From: Paenibacillus graminis
GTDB taxonomy: Bacteria > Bacillota > Bacilli > Paenibacillales > Paenibacillaceae
Direction: 5' to 3'
NCBI RefSeq assembly: GCF_000758705.1
Contig: NZ_CP009287.1
Location: 4,960,001 to 5,024,000 of the forward strand
Length of the DNA stretch: 64,000 nucleotides
The translations under genes were made by a program, and so were the position numbers. Positions 26,346 to 34,782 of the stretch are shown piece after piece. How positions within the stretch are numbered: position 1 is the first letter of the stretch; each line of letters begins with the position of its first letter. The notes below the pieces were generated by a model. The model ran no database searches, had not been told where the DNA came from, and worked only from the letters and a program-made list of their open reading frames with translations.

Positions 26346-26384
26346 AAACGGACCCGTCCTTGGGAAAGGCGGTATCCGTTTTTG
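26344..26384. terminator. bidirectional terminator between AraC and GH43 genes
   Basis: AAAAACGGA pairs with TCCGTTTTT around an inner stem. The A-run and T-run on the two sides allow termination for both convergent genes. Confidence 0.8.
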
Positions 26385-26386
26385 GC

Positions 26387-27973
26387 TTACCCCGAAAACT
26401 CCTTATACTCAAAATAATCAAAATCCGCAGCATGAAAGGTTCCGCTGAGGTCCTGGGCGCACATCCCGATAAAAGTCCCCGTAAACCTGATATACGCCGG
26501 GAAATCATCGGATAGATGATATATATCCAGGCTGGGGCCAATCTTTTCCCAGGTGGTATGGCCAATGCTGTAATAAAATTGAGCAAACTCCCGCTCGATC
26601 AACACCTTCAGCCGGCAGCTTGCACCAGGCAGCAGAGGGATCTGGGCGCATATAGAATCGTCGTATACGCCGTCCACGGACCGGACTATTCCCAGGCATT
26701 TGCCCAGCACTTCATCATAAGTGATCTGCAAATACACATAATCCTTCGTATCATAATAGACAATCAGCCCGGCCATCTGCTGGAAGTGCTCCGGCTCGAA
26801 CTCAAGCTCCGTTTCAGCACTGCAGCAAAAAGCCTGCTGGCGCAGGGCAACCAGACTCTGGCGGTGCAGGGAGCTCATCGATTCTCTTCCTCTCAGGCGC
26901 AGGAACCCTTGCCGTTCCTTCAGTGAGAGCCAGGATTCATCAGCAGGAACACGCAAGGTGCTCCAGCGTACATCCAGCTCCGGCGCGTCAAAATCATCCC
27001 TCTCCACAGCTGCCGGAAAGGGGTGGGCCGGAATATCCGGGCCTTCAACGGTAACGGAAGGCCGGTTTGTTCCATCCGCAAGAGCCAGCCATTCTTCCTC
27101 TGTAAACACGCAGCGCTGTATCGCAGTCTCCCGGCCCAAATTGCAGTACTTCTCCTTCACCGGACGGCCGCATAAGTGAACCATATACCACTCATCCGTA
27201 TGCGTGTGGACAAGACAGGCATGCCCCGCCTTTTGCAGCTCCAGTCCGCTGCTGCCGGCAGAAGTCAGCACCGGATGGTGGGGAGCGGTCTCATAGGGGC
27301 CTTCAATATTTCTTGAGCGGGCGACGGTTACTGCATGGTTGTACTGAGTGCCGCCTTCTGCCGTAATAAGGTAATACCAGCCGTCTTTCCGGTACAGATG
27401 CGGGCCTTCCGTCAGACCCAGCTCTGTCCCTTTGTAGATAGGAAACACCGGTCCGATCAGCCGTTTCAGCTCTGCCGAATACTCCTGCAGAACAATTCCC
27501 GCGAAGCTGTTCTTGTCCGTCCGGTGATCCCACAGCATATTGACCAGCCATTTGCGCCCGTCCAGATCATGGAACAGGGACGGATCAAAACCGCTGCTGT
27601 TCAGATAAACCGGCTCAGACCAGGGGCCTTCGATATTCGGGGCGGTGACCAGATAATTGGGAGTATCCTTGAATGCCCCCTGTCTGCTCTTTACGTCGGT
27701 ATAAATCAGATAAAAGATTCCATGGTTATAGCTGAGACACGGCGCCCACACTCCGCCGGAATCCAGATCCCCTTCCATATCGAGCTGTGATTTGCGTGTA
27801 AGCGCATGCGTCAGCAGAAGCCAATGGACAAGATCACGGGAATGATGGATACGGACGCCGGGAAACCATTCAAAAGTAGATGTAGCAATATAATAGTCCT
27901 CTCCTGCCCTGCAGATGGACGGGTCCGGATGAAAACCGCGGAGAATTGGATTCTGAATCAGATTTCTGCTCAT
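26387..27973 (-). CDS. GH43 beta-xylosidase / alpha-L-arabinofuranosidase
   Basis: About 528 residues from ATG 27973, which overlaps the stop codon of the dehydratase gene (ATGATGA arrangement), so translation is coupled. The five-bladed propeller shows the three GH43 acidic residues: general base Asp in G-F-H-P-D-P-S-I-C, pKa-modulating Asp in S-G-F-D-P-S-L-F-H-D, and general acid Glu in L-T-E-G-P-H-L-Y. The C-terminal half (about 320-528) is the beta-sandwich typical of XynB3-like enzymes. No signal peptide, so it acts on imported xylo-oligosaccharides. It is the last gene of the IclR-dehydratase-GH43 operon. Confidence 0.93.
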   Translation of the reverse strand: MSRNLIQNPILRGFHPDPSICRAGEDYYIATSTFEWFPGVRIHHSRDLVHWLLLTHALTRKSQLDMEGDLDSGGVWAPCLSYNHGIFYLIYTDVKSRQGAFKDTPNYLVTAPNIEGPWSEPVYLNSSGFDPSLFHDLDGRKWLVNMLWDHRTDKNSFAGIVLQEYSAELKRLIGPVFPIYKGTELGLTEGPHLYRKDGWYYLITAEGGTQYNHAVTVARSRNIEGPYETAPHHPVLTSAGSSGLELQKAGHACLVHTHTDEWYMVHLCGRPVKEKYCNLGRETAIQRCVFTEEEWLALADGTNRPSVTVEGPDIPAHPFPAAVERDDFDAPELDVRWSTLRVPADESWLSLKERQGFLRLRGRESMSSLHRQSLVALRQQAFCCSAETELEFEPEHFQQMAGLIVYYDTKDYVYLQITYDEVLGKCLGIVRSVDGVYDDSICAQIPLLPGASCRLKVLIEREFAQFYYSIGHTTWEKIGPSLDIYHLSDDFPAYIRFTGTFIGMCAQDLSGTFHAADFDYFEYKEFSG

Positions 27974-29952
27974 CATTTCCACCCCAATGCTTGCCGGCCC
28001 GCTTCGAGCGCGGCAATGATTTTATCGGTATCATAGACGCAGCCTTGCCAGGTTCCGCCGCTTACAGCCTGCAATGCTGCCCACAATCTGGTATCATCCG
28101 GCAATCCGGGATCAACAGCCAGGAACGGGTGTGCGGTCCGGGCGGCCAGAATGTCCACCCCTTCTTCAGGTGAGCCGGGCTGTCCGCCGTCACCAACCAG
28201 GTTTACACTTCCTTCGAGCTTGACCGTATCGACAACGACCTCTACCCAGTCACCATCCCGGAGTCTGCCAAGCGGCCCTCCCGCCAGCGCTTCCGGACCG
28301 ATATGCCCGATGCAGGCCCCCGTGGACACACCGGAAAAACGGGCGTCGGTGATCAGCGTAACGTACTTGCCAAAGGGCAGATGCTTCAGCGCGGATGTCA
28401 GTTGGTACGTCTCTTCCATTCCGGTTCCGCTGGGGCCGCGGCCGATGATAGCAAGAATATCTCCCGCCTGGATAAGTCCGTCTTTAATGCTTCGGATTGC
28501 ATCCTTTTCCGCAGTAAAGACCTTAACTCTTCCAACATGGCGGTAGACGCCTTCACTGTCCAGGACCGAAGGGTCTATGGCTGCCGATTTGATGACCGAG
28601 CCTTCCGGAGCAAGATTACCGGTAGGGAAAGTCATTGTGGAGGCAAGGCCCTTCCGCTTGGCTTCCCGGGGATTCATAATGACGGTGTCGGGATCAATGC
28701 CATCCGCCTCGATCAGACGGTTGCGCATTTCCTGCCGTCTCTGCGAGGTTGCCCACCAGTCCAGATTTTCCCCGAGCGTCCTTCCTGTTACCGTCAGCAC
28801 TGAATCGTCAATCAGTCCCAGCCGGCGCAGATGCAGCATTACTTCAGGAACACCTCCGGCAAGAAACACCCGGATCGTCGGATGCGGAACAGGACCGTTC
28901 GGCAGCACACTGACCAGGCGCGGCACCCTGCGGTTGACGGCATTCCAGTCTTGGACGGTTGGGATGCGCAGGCCGGCGGCATGGGCGATGGCAGGCAAAT
29001 GGAGCAGCAGATTTGTGGACCCTCCAAACGCCGCATGAACTACCATCGCATTCGTAATCGCCCGGTTGGTCAGAATATCCTTCATCACCATTCCGCTATG
29101 CTCCATATGCAGGAGCGCGCGGGCAGACTGGCGCCCCATATTCTTCCATACTGGCTGTCCCGAAGGGGCCAGAGCGGAATGGGGAACCGACATGCCAAGC
29201 GCTTCGGCAATCACCTGGGCTGTCGCAGCGGTCCCCAGGAATTGGCAACCGCCGCCGGGAGTTGCGCAGGCCCGGCATCCGAGGTCCGCCGCCTCCTTCA
29301 GAGACAGCTCACCGTTGCTGAATCTGGCCCCGATGCTCTGCACTTTACCGGCGTCCTCTCCATGAACAGGGGGCAGCGAGACTCCACCCGGTACAATAAT
29401 CCCCGGCAGATCCCGCATGCCAGCCAGGGCCACCATCATCGCAGGCAGCCCTTTATCGCAGGTGGCTACACCAAGCACCCCTTTGCGTGTCGGCAAAGAA
29501 CGGATTAAACGGCGCAGCACCATGGCGGCATCGTTCCGGTACGGCAGGGAATCGAACATGCCTGCTGTTCCCTGGGAGCGGCCGTCGCAGGGATCGCTGA
29601 CATAACCTGCAAACGGGATGCCCTGCTGTGCAGTAATCTCCTCCGCGACTTCCTCCATCATCAGCCCAATCTCCCAGTGGCCGGTATGGTAGCCAAGGGC
29701 AAGCGGACTGCCGTCCTCGCGCCGGATTCCCCCCATTGTACCCAGGATGAGATATTGCGGCCTATTGAGGAGCAGCGGATTCCAGCCCATTCCCGAATTC
29801 TGCGTCATTCCGAATATTTCACCGCTCGGGGCGCTCCGCAGCATTTCACCTGTAATAGGCAGACTGCCTGCCGGGCCTGCCGCAGCAGTATGTACAGAAA
29901 AAGCTGAGGGTCCGGGGGCGTCCCGCATGATATCTTGCAAGCTTATTTCCAC
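27973..29952 (-). CDS. yjhG: D-xylonate dehydratase (YjhG/YagF family)
   Basis: About 659 residues. The frame opens at GTG 29961, but that codon touches the AGAAGG ribosome binding site, so GTG 29952 is preferred. The sequence follows E. coli YjhG closely: [66 protein letters not shown] and [20 protein letters not shown]. The cysteines of CDKG and GGGCQF, with the first DPCDG cysteine, are the IlvD/Edd Fe-S ligands. It should convert D-xylonate to 2-keto-3-deoxy-D-xylonate, the substrate of the aldolase at 30929. It sits between IclR and GH43 genes on one transcript. Confidence 0.92.
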   Translation of the reverse strand: MEISLQDIMRDAPGPSAFSVHTAAAGPAGSLPITGEMLRSAPSGEIFGMTQNSGMGWNPLLLNRPQYLILGTMGGIRREDGSPLALGYHTGHWEIGLMMEEVAEEITAQQGIPFAGYVSDPCDGRSQGTAGMFDSLPYRNDAAMVLRRLIRSLPTRKGVLGVATCDKGLPAMMVALAGMRDLPGIIVPGGVSLPPVHGEDAGKVQSIGARFSNGELSLKEAADLGCRACATPGGGCQFLGTAATAQVIAEALGMSVPHSALAPSGQPVWKNMGRQSARALLHMEHSGMVMKDILTNRAITNAMVVHAAFGGSTNLLLHLPAIAHAAGLRIPTVQDWNAVNRRVPRLVSVLPNGPVPHPTIRVFLAGGVPEVMLHLRRLGLIDDSVLTVTGRTLGENLDWWATSQRRQEMRNRLIEADGIDPDTVIMNPREAKRKGLASTMTFPTGNLAPEGSVIKSAAIDPSVLDSEGVYRHVGRVKVFTAEKDAIRSIKDGLIQAGDILAIIGRGPSGTGMEETYQLTSALKHLPFGKYVTLITDARFSGVSTGACIGHIGPEALAGGPLGRLRDGDWVEVVVDTVKLEGSVNLVGDGGQPGSPEEGVDILAARTAHPFLAVDPGLPDDTRLWAALQAVSGGTWQGCVYDTDKIIAALEAGRQALGWK

Positions 29953-30000
29953 TTTTTGCACCCTTCTTTCTTCGTATAATCTAGAGTAAGCATCAGAGGG

Positions 30001-30768
30001 TTAAGCCAAGGACAGTTTCTTCCCCAGCCGAATAACTTCTTGATGCGCCGCTTCCTGCTTATCAAGATAGGCATGCCGCAGCATGGAAGTACTCACTGCC
30101 GCAACCGCATTTCCGGAAGCATCAAGGATCGGTGCGGCCACACAGCAGATTCCTTGAATAATCTCTTCCTGATCCACCGAATATCCGCTGCTGCGGATTT
30201 CCGCCAATTTTGCCGTAAACTCATTCCAGTCTGTTATCGTATGTGAAGTTACCGGAGTTAACATTCTATCCGGGTACCTCCGGTCCAGCTCATCCGGCGG
30301 GAGCAGCGCGAGCATCATCTTCCCCATCGCTGTCGCATGAGCCGGAAACCGCATCCCCGGGCTGGACTCCAGCTTCACCAGCGATGGCCCTTCCAGCTTG
30401 GCCAGATAGATAATTTCATTCCGGTCCAGCACCGAGAGCTGAAAGGTTTCGCCAACCGCCTTAATACTCTCTGCAGAAGCCTTGAGAAAATGTTCTACCA
30501 GGTTGTAATTCTGCTTGTGCGACTCATTGAACACCGTATTGAGATAAGCCACTCCTGCTCCAAGCGCATAGGCTTCCTTTTCATCCTTCTTCACCCAGTT
30601 CAAGGCTTCCATCGTCCGCAGCAGAGAGAACATCGAGCTTTTATTGATGCCCGTCACATCACACAGATCAGTCATTTTACACTCCCCGGGCTTCCGGGAA
30701 ATCGCCGTCAGAATCAAATCGGCCCGTTCCAAAGCGGGAACCCAATATTTACGGTCCAACCCTTCCAT
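30001..30768 (-). CDS. IclR-family regulator of xylonate genes (XynR/YagI-like)
   Basis: About 255 residues from ATG 30768. That ATG directly abuts its AGAAAGGGG box, so TTG 30759 is an alternative. The N-terminal winged helix (VPALERADLILTAISRKPGE; ITGINKSSMFSLLRTMEAL) and the C-terminal effector domain (G-M-R-F-P-A-H-A-T-A-M-G-K; IQGICCVAAPILDASGNAVA) are complete. In E. coli the IclR protein XynR (YagI) controls the yagEF xylonate genes. The same association is seen here: the dehydratase follows directly and the aldolase is divergent. The likely operators are the direct repeats at 30803-30880. Confidence 0.9.
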   Translation of the reverse strand: MEGLDRKYWVPALERADLILTAISRKPGECKMTDLCDVTGINKSSMFSLLRTMEALNWVKKDEKEAYALGAGVAYLNTVFNESHKQNYNLVEHFLKASAESIKAVGETFQLSVLDRNEIIYLAKLEGPSLVKLESSPGMRFPAHATAMGKMMLALLPPDELDRRYPDRMLTPVTSHTITDWNEFTAKLAEIRSSGYSVDQEEIIQGICCVAAPILDASGNAVAAVSTSMLRHAYLDKQEAAHQEVIRLGKKLSLA

Positions 30769-30802
30769 CCCCTTTCTAAAAAACAACAATTGTGATTAAA
30801 CC

Positions 30803-30888
30803 AACGTTTGATCAACCCCTTGAGTTTGAGAAAATAAACAATGTTTGGCAAAACAATGTTTGATAAACTCCTTTGAGTTCAATATAAT
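30803..30888. promoter_or_regulatory. direct-repeat operators and aldolase promoter
   Basis: A roughly 25-bp sequence of the form AAYGTTTGATMAACYCCTT(T)GAGTT occurs twice, at 30803-30827 and 30855-30880, between the divergent IclR and aldolase genes. The second copy overlaps a promoter with TTTGAT (30858-30863) and TATAAT (30883-30888) facing the aldolase. These are candidate IclR sites. Confidence 0.65.
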
Positions 30889-30928
30889 AATCATATGTTT
30901 ATAATATCAAACCGGGAGGCAAAAACAA

Positions 30929-31843
30929 ATGAATATTATTCATACAAATGCAGGCATTATCCCCCCAGTTCCCACCATCCTGAATGAGCAGCAGAAATTT
31001 GACCGTGACGGTATGCAGCTTTTAATTGAAAGCCTGATAGCTAAAGGCGTTCATGGACTGTTCTTCCTGGGAACCGCCGGAGAGTTCAACCAGTTCGATG
31101 CGGGGGAACGGGAGGAAATTGCAAAGTTCTGCATTGATTATACAGACGGGCGCCTCCCGGTCTGGATTGGCACGGGGAGCAATACGACCTCCGAAGCGCT
31201 CCGCCTCACCCGTCATGCTGCCCGCAGCGGGGCCACCGGGGTTGTCGTCATCAATCCTTACTACTGTAAGCTAAGCGAGGAAAGCCTGTTCACGCATTAT
31301 GCCGCTATTGCCGAAGCATCAGAACTCCCTCTGATGCTGTATAATTTCCCGGCGCTTACCGGCCAGGATTTGAGTCCCGCCTTTGTCAGACGTCTTGCGG
31401 CGCGCTATCCCAATGTAGTTGGCATCAAGGAAACCGTGGACCAGTTAAGCCATATCCGCCAGATGATTCTGCTGGTCCAAGAAGTAAACCCGGCGTTCGC
31501 AGTGTTCTGCGGCTTTGATGAATATTTGCTGCCAACCCTTGCGGCAGGGGGAGCCGGGGCCATCGCAGCCAGTGCCAATTTTGCTCCCCAGCTGATGCTG
31601 GGCCTACACAGCAGCTTTCAGCAAAATCAATTCACAGAGGTGCTTGAATATCACCGGAAGCTGATTCAGATACCGCCGCTGTATGCGCTGGATGATCCCT
31701 TCATCCCCGCCATCAAGGAGGCGGTCCGTTTGGCCGGTCTTCCGGTTCCTACGTTCAGCCATACTCCGGCAAACCCCTGGAACGAAGAGAAGGAGCGGCA
31801 ACTGAAACAAATATTCACCAAAGCGGGGATTCCCTTTGCATAA
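30929..31843 (+). CDS. 2-keto-3-deoxy-xylonate aldolase (YagE/YjhH, DapA superfamily)
   Basis: A 304-residue TIM-barrel protein; GGGAGG precedes ATG 30929. It carries the DapA-superfamily motifs P-P-V-P-T-I near the start, G-L-F-F-L-G-T-A-G-E-F, the tyrosine in L-M-L-Y-N-F-P, and the Schiff-base lysine in V-V-G-I-K-E-T-V. The YagE/YjhH group carries a phenylalanine-rich FFLGT. The pathway context (xylonate dehydratase next door) makes cleavage of 2-keto-3-deoxy-pentonate to pyruvate and glycolaldehyde the best assignment. Dihydrodipicolinate synthase is less likely given the neighbours. It is divergent from the IclR operon. Confidence 0.87.
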   Translation: MNIIHTNAGIIPPVPTILNEQQKFDRDGMQLLIESLIAKGVHGLFFLGTAGEFNQFDAGEREEIAKFCIDYTDGRLPVWIGTGSNTTSEALRLTRHAARSGATGVVVINPYYCKLSEESLFTHYAAIAEASELPLMLYNFPALTGQDLSPAFVRRLAARYPNVVGIKETVDQLSHIRQMILLVQEVNPAFAVFCGFDEYLLPTLAAGGAGAIAASANFAPQLMLGLHSSFQQNQFTEVLEYHRKLIQIPPLYALDDPFIPAIKEAVRLAGLPVPTFSHTPANPWNEEKERQLKQIFTKAGIPFA

Positions 31844-31861
31844 TTGAACCGTTCTCAGAAC

Positions 31862-31908
31862 AAAACGGCTACTCCGTCCATTACCGGGACAGTATAGCCG
31901 TTTTCTAT
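31862..31908 (+). terminator. rho-independent terminator of the aldolase gene
   Basis: AAAACGGCTA pairs with TAGCCGTTTT, with an inner CGTCC/GGGAC stem, followed by CTATTT. It lies 19 bp after the stop codon. Confidence 0.85.
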
Positions 31909-32036
31909 TTATGGTTTAGGTTGTCTGGGGACCCCTGAATGCGCCTTCAGGGTGAAATGCTCCCCCCGCGCGTGGTTTGGGCACCCTTTGTTGTACAAGG
32001 CCGTACCGGTCCTCCCTGGTTCGATCAGCGGCAAGC

Positions 32037-32265
32037 CCAAGTGGAAAAAGTGAACTTAATTCGTTCCATCCTGCTTCCCCGCAAGCGCAAGTTGGAAAAA
32101 GGATTACTAATTCAGCCGATTTGCCCTCTTACAGGTAAAATCAACTAAATTAACTCTACTTTTTCCCACTATTTCCTTCTGCCAAACACTTTGGGCCGAT
32201 CTAAGTGGACTAATTCCACTTCGCCCCCTTTCAGCTTCTCGCTCCTTCTATAACAGGACAGCAGG
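32037..32265. repeat. dispersed intergenic element, copy 2 of 5
   Basis: Opens with AAGTGGAAAAAGTGAACTTA, then TTGGAAAAAGGATTACTAAT. The inverted arm is TTAACTCTACTTTTTCCCAC, followed by AAGTGGACTAATTCCACTT and CTCCTTCTATAACAG. The order and spacing match the copies at 17186 and 49213. It fills the 470-bp gap between the aldolase and TetR genes. Confidence 0.8.
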
Positions 32266-32313
32266 TAACGATAACCGTCGCCCTGCTTTTGTTGTCCTTG
32301 CCTACAAAACCGG

Positions 32314-32991
32314 TTATCCACCGGCCGCAGCAAGTTGTTCTATTCCGGATATGATGATGCCCAGCCCTGTATTAAACATGCGGTCCGAGCCCAGCTCGCT
32401 GAACAGACCATTGTCATACATCCGTTTCAGCACCTTGGAACGTTCCACCGGAAGCTGTTCGATCGATTGTTTGAAGACAGCCTTGGGGCCTTCTTTTGCA
32501 TCCAGGGACAGGAACAGATCTACCTTTTGCTGCTCATGCTTGTCTAGTTCAAAAGAGATCACATAATTCATCACGCAGGCAATGGAAGCAAACTTATCCT
32601 TCTCCTCCAGTGGAAGCGGATCGATAATCTCCAGCAAACCATTGATTAATGCCAGGTAATCCGGCTCAGAGGGGACCGTTCTCATCCACAATATCGGCGA
32701 ACACGGATACTTGCTCAGGGTGTTTTTAATCTTCAAGGCGTAATCGGTCAATTGCTCCTGCCATTCCCCTTCATGCTTAGCAGCCTGCAGAACCTCCTTG
32801 GCGACCTCATTAGCCAGCGCTTGAAAAATACTCTGTTTATTTTCGAAATACCAATACAGCGAAGGAGCTTGAATGTTCAGTTCCACCGCCAGTTTACGCA
32901 TGCTGAACTCCTCAATGCCGATCTTGTCCATTAGCTCCCAAGCCGCTGACAGGATGGTTTCCTCCGAAATATGCTGCTTTTTCACTCTCAT
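32314..32991 (-). CDS. TetR-family repressor of the adjacent drug exporter
   Basis: A 225-residue protein from ATG 32991; the GTG at 33003 is too close to AAGGAG. The HTH reads F-S-M-R-K-L-A-V-E-L-N-I-Q-A-P-S-L-Y-W-Y-F, the form seen in true TetR-class repressors, with a TetR_C-like ligand domain behind it. It is divergent from the MFS exporter (33170). Two 15-bp palindromes TCTAACGT(T/C)GTTAGA lie between the two genes. The usual logic is a repressor released by the exported drug; the ligand is not readable. Confidence 0.9.
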   Translation of the reverse strand: MRVKKQHISEETILSAAWELMDKIGIEEFSMRKLAVELNIQAPSLYWYFENKQSIFQALANEVAKEVLQAAKHEGEWQEQLTDYALKIKNTLSKYPCSPILWMRTVPSEPDYLALINGLLEIIDPLPLEEKDKFASIACVMNYVISFELDKHEQQKVDLFLSLDAKEGPKAVFKQSIEQLPVERSKVLKRMYDNGLFSELGSDRMFNTGLGIIISGIEQLAAAGG

Positions 32992-33048
32992 CCCGCGTTC
33001 CACTCCTTCTCCGCTCTTTCTCCATCATACGAAAAAGCAAGGCCTTTG

Positions 33049-33133
33049 TCTAACGTTGTTAGATTTATATTTACAGCCTTTAGCATCCATGCTATATTAT
33101 TTAACACTGTTAGATAAATCTAACGTCGTTAGA
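33049..33133. promoter_or_regulatory. paired TetR operators in the TetR-MFS divergent region
   Basis: TCTAACGTTGTTAGA (33049-33063) and TCTAACGTCGTTAGA (33119-33133) are near-identical 15-bp palindromes 70 bp apart, one near each gene. A third imperfect site, GTTAGATAAATCTAAC (33109-33124), overlaps the second. Confidence 0.85.
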
Positions 33134-33169
33134 TAATAACAAGTACTCTAAAGAAGGAAGTGTGTTGCA

Positions 33170-34600
33170 ATGATGAATGCCGCTGAGAAACCGGAGCCGG
33201 CTCCTGTCCAGGAATTTTCGGTAAGGGCCATACTGCCTGTGGTGTTTGCGCTGATCGTGGGGATGCTGCTCGTGATGCTGAATACGACGATTATGAATGT
33301 GGCGATTCCCCGGCTGCAGAATGATTTCGGAACAGGACTTAAAACCATTCAGTGGGCCATCACCGGGTATACCCTGGCGCTGTCAGTGGTGGTCCCGCTG
33401 GCGGGCTGGTCTTCCGACCGCTTCACAGCCAAACGTGCCTTTCTGCTCTCCATTACACTGTTTACTGCCGGTTCCGTATTATGCGCGGTAGCCCAATCTC
33501 CTGCCCAATTGATCGTGTTTCGTATTATTCAGGGCTTAGGCGGAGGGATGGTCTTTCCGATTGGGATGGCACTTTCCTTCAAGATTGCTCCTCCCGATAA
33601 AAGAGGGTCGATTATGGGGCTGCTCGGTCTGCCGATGCTGGTTGCGCCTCTGCTCGGGCCCGTACTCTCCGGCTGGCTGATTGAATATGTGAATTGGCAT
33701 TGGATTTTCCTGATTAATCTGCCGATAGGGATTATTGCGCTGATGCTGGGGATGAAATATTTGCCGGATTCCGAGAAAAAGGCCAATACGAAGCTGGATA
33801 TCCGGGGTTTACTTTTATCACCGGCCGCATTTGCGGGTCTGGTGTTTGCGATTCACAGAGGGGGTTCAGAGGGGTGGGGCGACACCTACACTATCATCGC
33901 TTTGATCGGCAGCCTTACCGCACTTGTTCTGTTCATTATCATAGAATTGTCACAACAAAACGCCCTGCTGGAGCTCCGCTCGTTCCGTTCATTCGATTTT
34001 ACCAAAGGGATCGTACTCAGCTGGGTCAACCAGATTGCCTTGTTCGGTTCTATCCTGTTAATCCCGTTATTTTTGCAGCAGGTGCGGGGATTCTCTTCCT
34101 TCGAATCCGGACTGCTCATCATTCCGCAAGCGGTTATGTCCTTCATTGCCATGATAATCGGCGGCAAGCTCTTTGATAAAATCGGGGCCAGACCCGTTGT
34201 ATTCAGCGGACTAGTCATTCTCTCCACCGCTCTGTATCTGCTGTCCGGGCTCCAGGCTGATACGAGTGTGTACGTGATGATGAGTTATTTTGCCATCCTG
34301 GGGCTGGGCCAGGGACTGGGAACCATGACCCTGAACAATCATATCCTGCAATCAGCTCCCAAGGATTTCATCAGCCGCGTCACACCGCTAATCAGCTCCG
34401 GCCAGCAGGTTTTCGTTTCTTTTTCTGTCGCCATCATGACCGGTCTGCTGACCTCCAGCATTACCAGAAATATGAATCTTGGCACAGATCCGGTCGCAGC
34501 ACAGGTCGCGGGCTTCCATCATACTTTCCAGACCGCGTTAATACTGGCACTGTGCGGACTGGTCTTAAGCTTATTCCTGAGCAAGCCTAAGTTGAAGTGA
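33170..34600 (+). CDS. DHA2-family (EmrB/QacA) MFS drug exporter
   Basis: A 476-residue protein with 14 predicted membrane segments. Signature motifs are visible: L-N-T-T-I-M-N-V-A-I-P (TM1 motif D1), W-S-S-D-R-F-T-A-K-R (motif A) and G-G-G-M-V-F-P-I-G (motif C region). AAGGAAG lies before ATG 33170. It expels amphipathic compounds using the proton gradient. The divergent TetR gene and paired operators indicate substrate-inducible expression. A terminator follows immediately. Confidence 0.93.
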   Translation: MMNAAEKPEPAPVQEFSVRAILPVVFALIVGMLLVMLNTTIMNVAIPRLQNDFGTGLKTIQWAITGYTLALSVVVPLAGWSSDRFTAKRAFLLSITLFTAGSVLCAVAQSPAQLIVFRIIQGLGGGMVFPIGMALSFKIAPPDKRGSIMGLLGLPMLVAPLLGPVLSGWLIEYVNWHWIFLINLPIGIIALMLGMKYLPDSEKKANTKLDIRGLLLSPAAFAGLVFAIHRGGSEGWGDTYTIIALIGSLTALVLFIIIELSQQNALLELRSFRSFDFTKGIVLSWVNQIALFGSILLIPLFLQQVRGFSSFESGLLIIPQAVMSFIAMIIGGKLFDKIGARPVVFSGLVILSTALYLLSGLQADTSVYVMMSYFAILGLGQGLGTMTLNNHILQSAPKDFISRVTPLISSGQQVFVSFSVAIMTGLLTSSITRNMNLGTDPVAAQVAGFHHTFQTALILALCGLVLSLFLSKPKLK

Positions 34601-34604
34601 GGAA

Positions 34605-34659
34605 TGGGGGCTGTTCCAAAAGCCATAAAACGGCTGCTTGGAACAGTCCTCAGTTTTAA
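34605..34659 (+). terminator. rho-independent terminator of the MFS gene
   Basis: GGGCTGTTCCAA pairs with TTGGAACAGTCC and is followed by TCAGTTTT. Confidence 0.85.
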
Positions 34660-34782
34660 GTAGGATTAAAAAAGTACAAATGAGGACAATAAATGCATAA
34701 AGGATTACATATATTGGATCTATGTTTAACGGTATACTTTCATGTAAGCGTTATCAATAACTGAATGGAGGCGATTCTTTTC

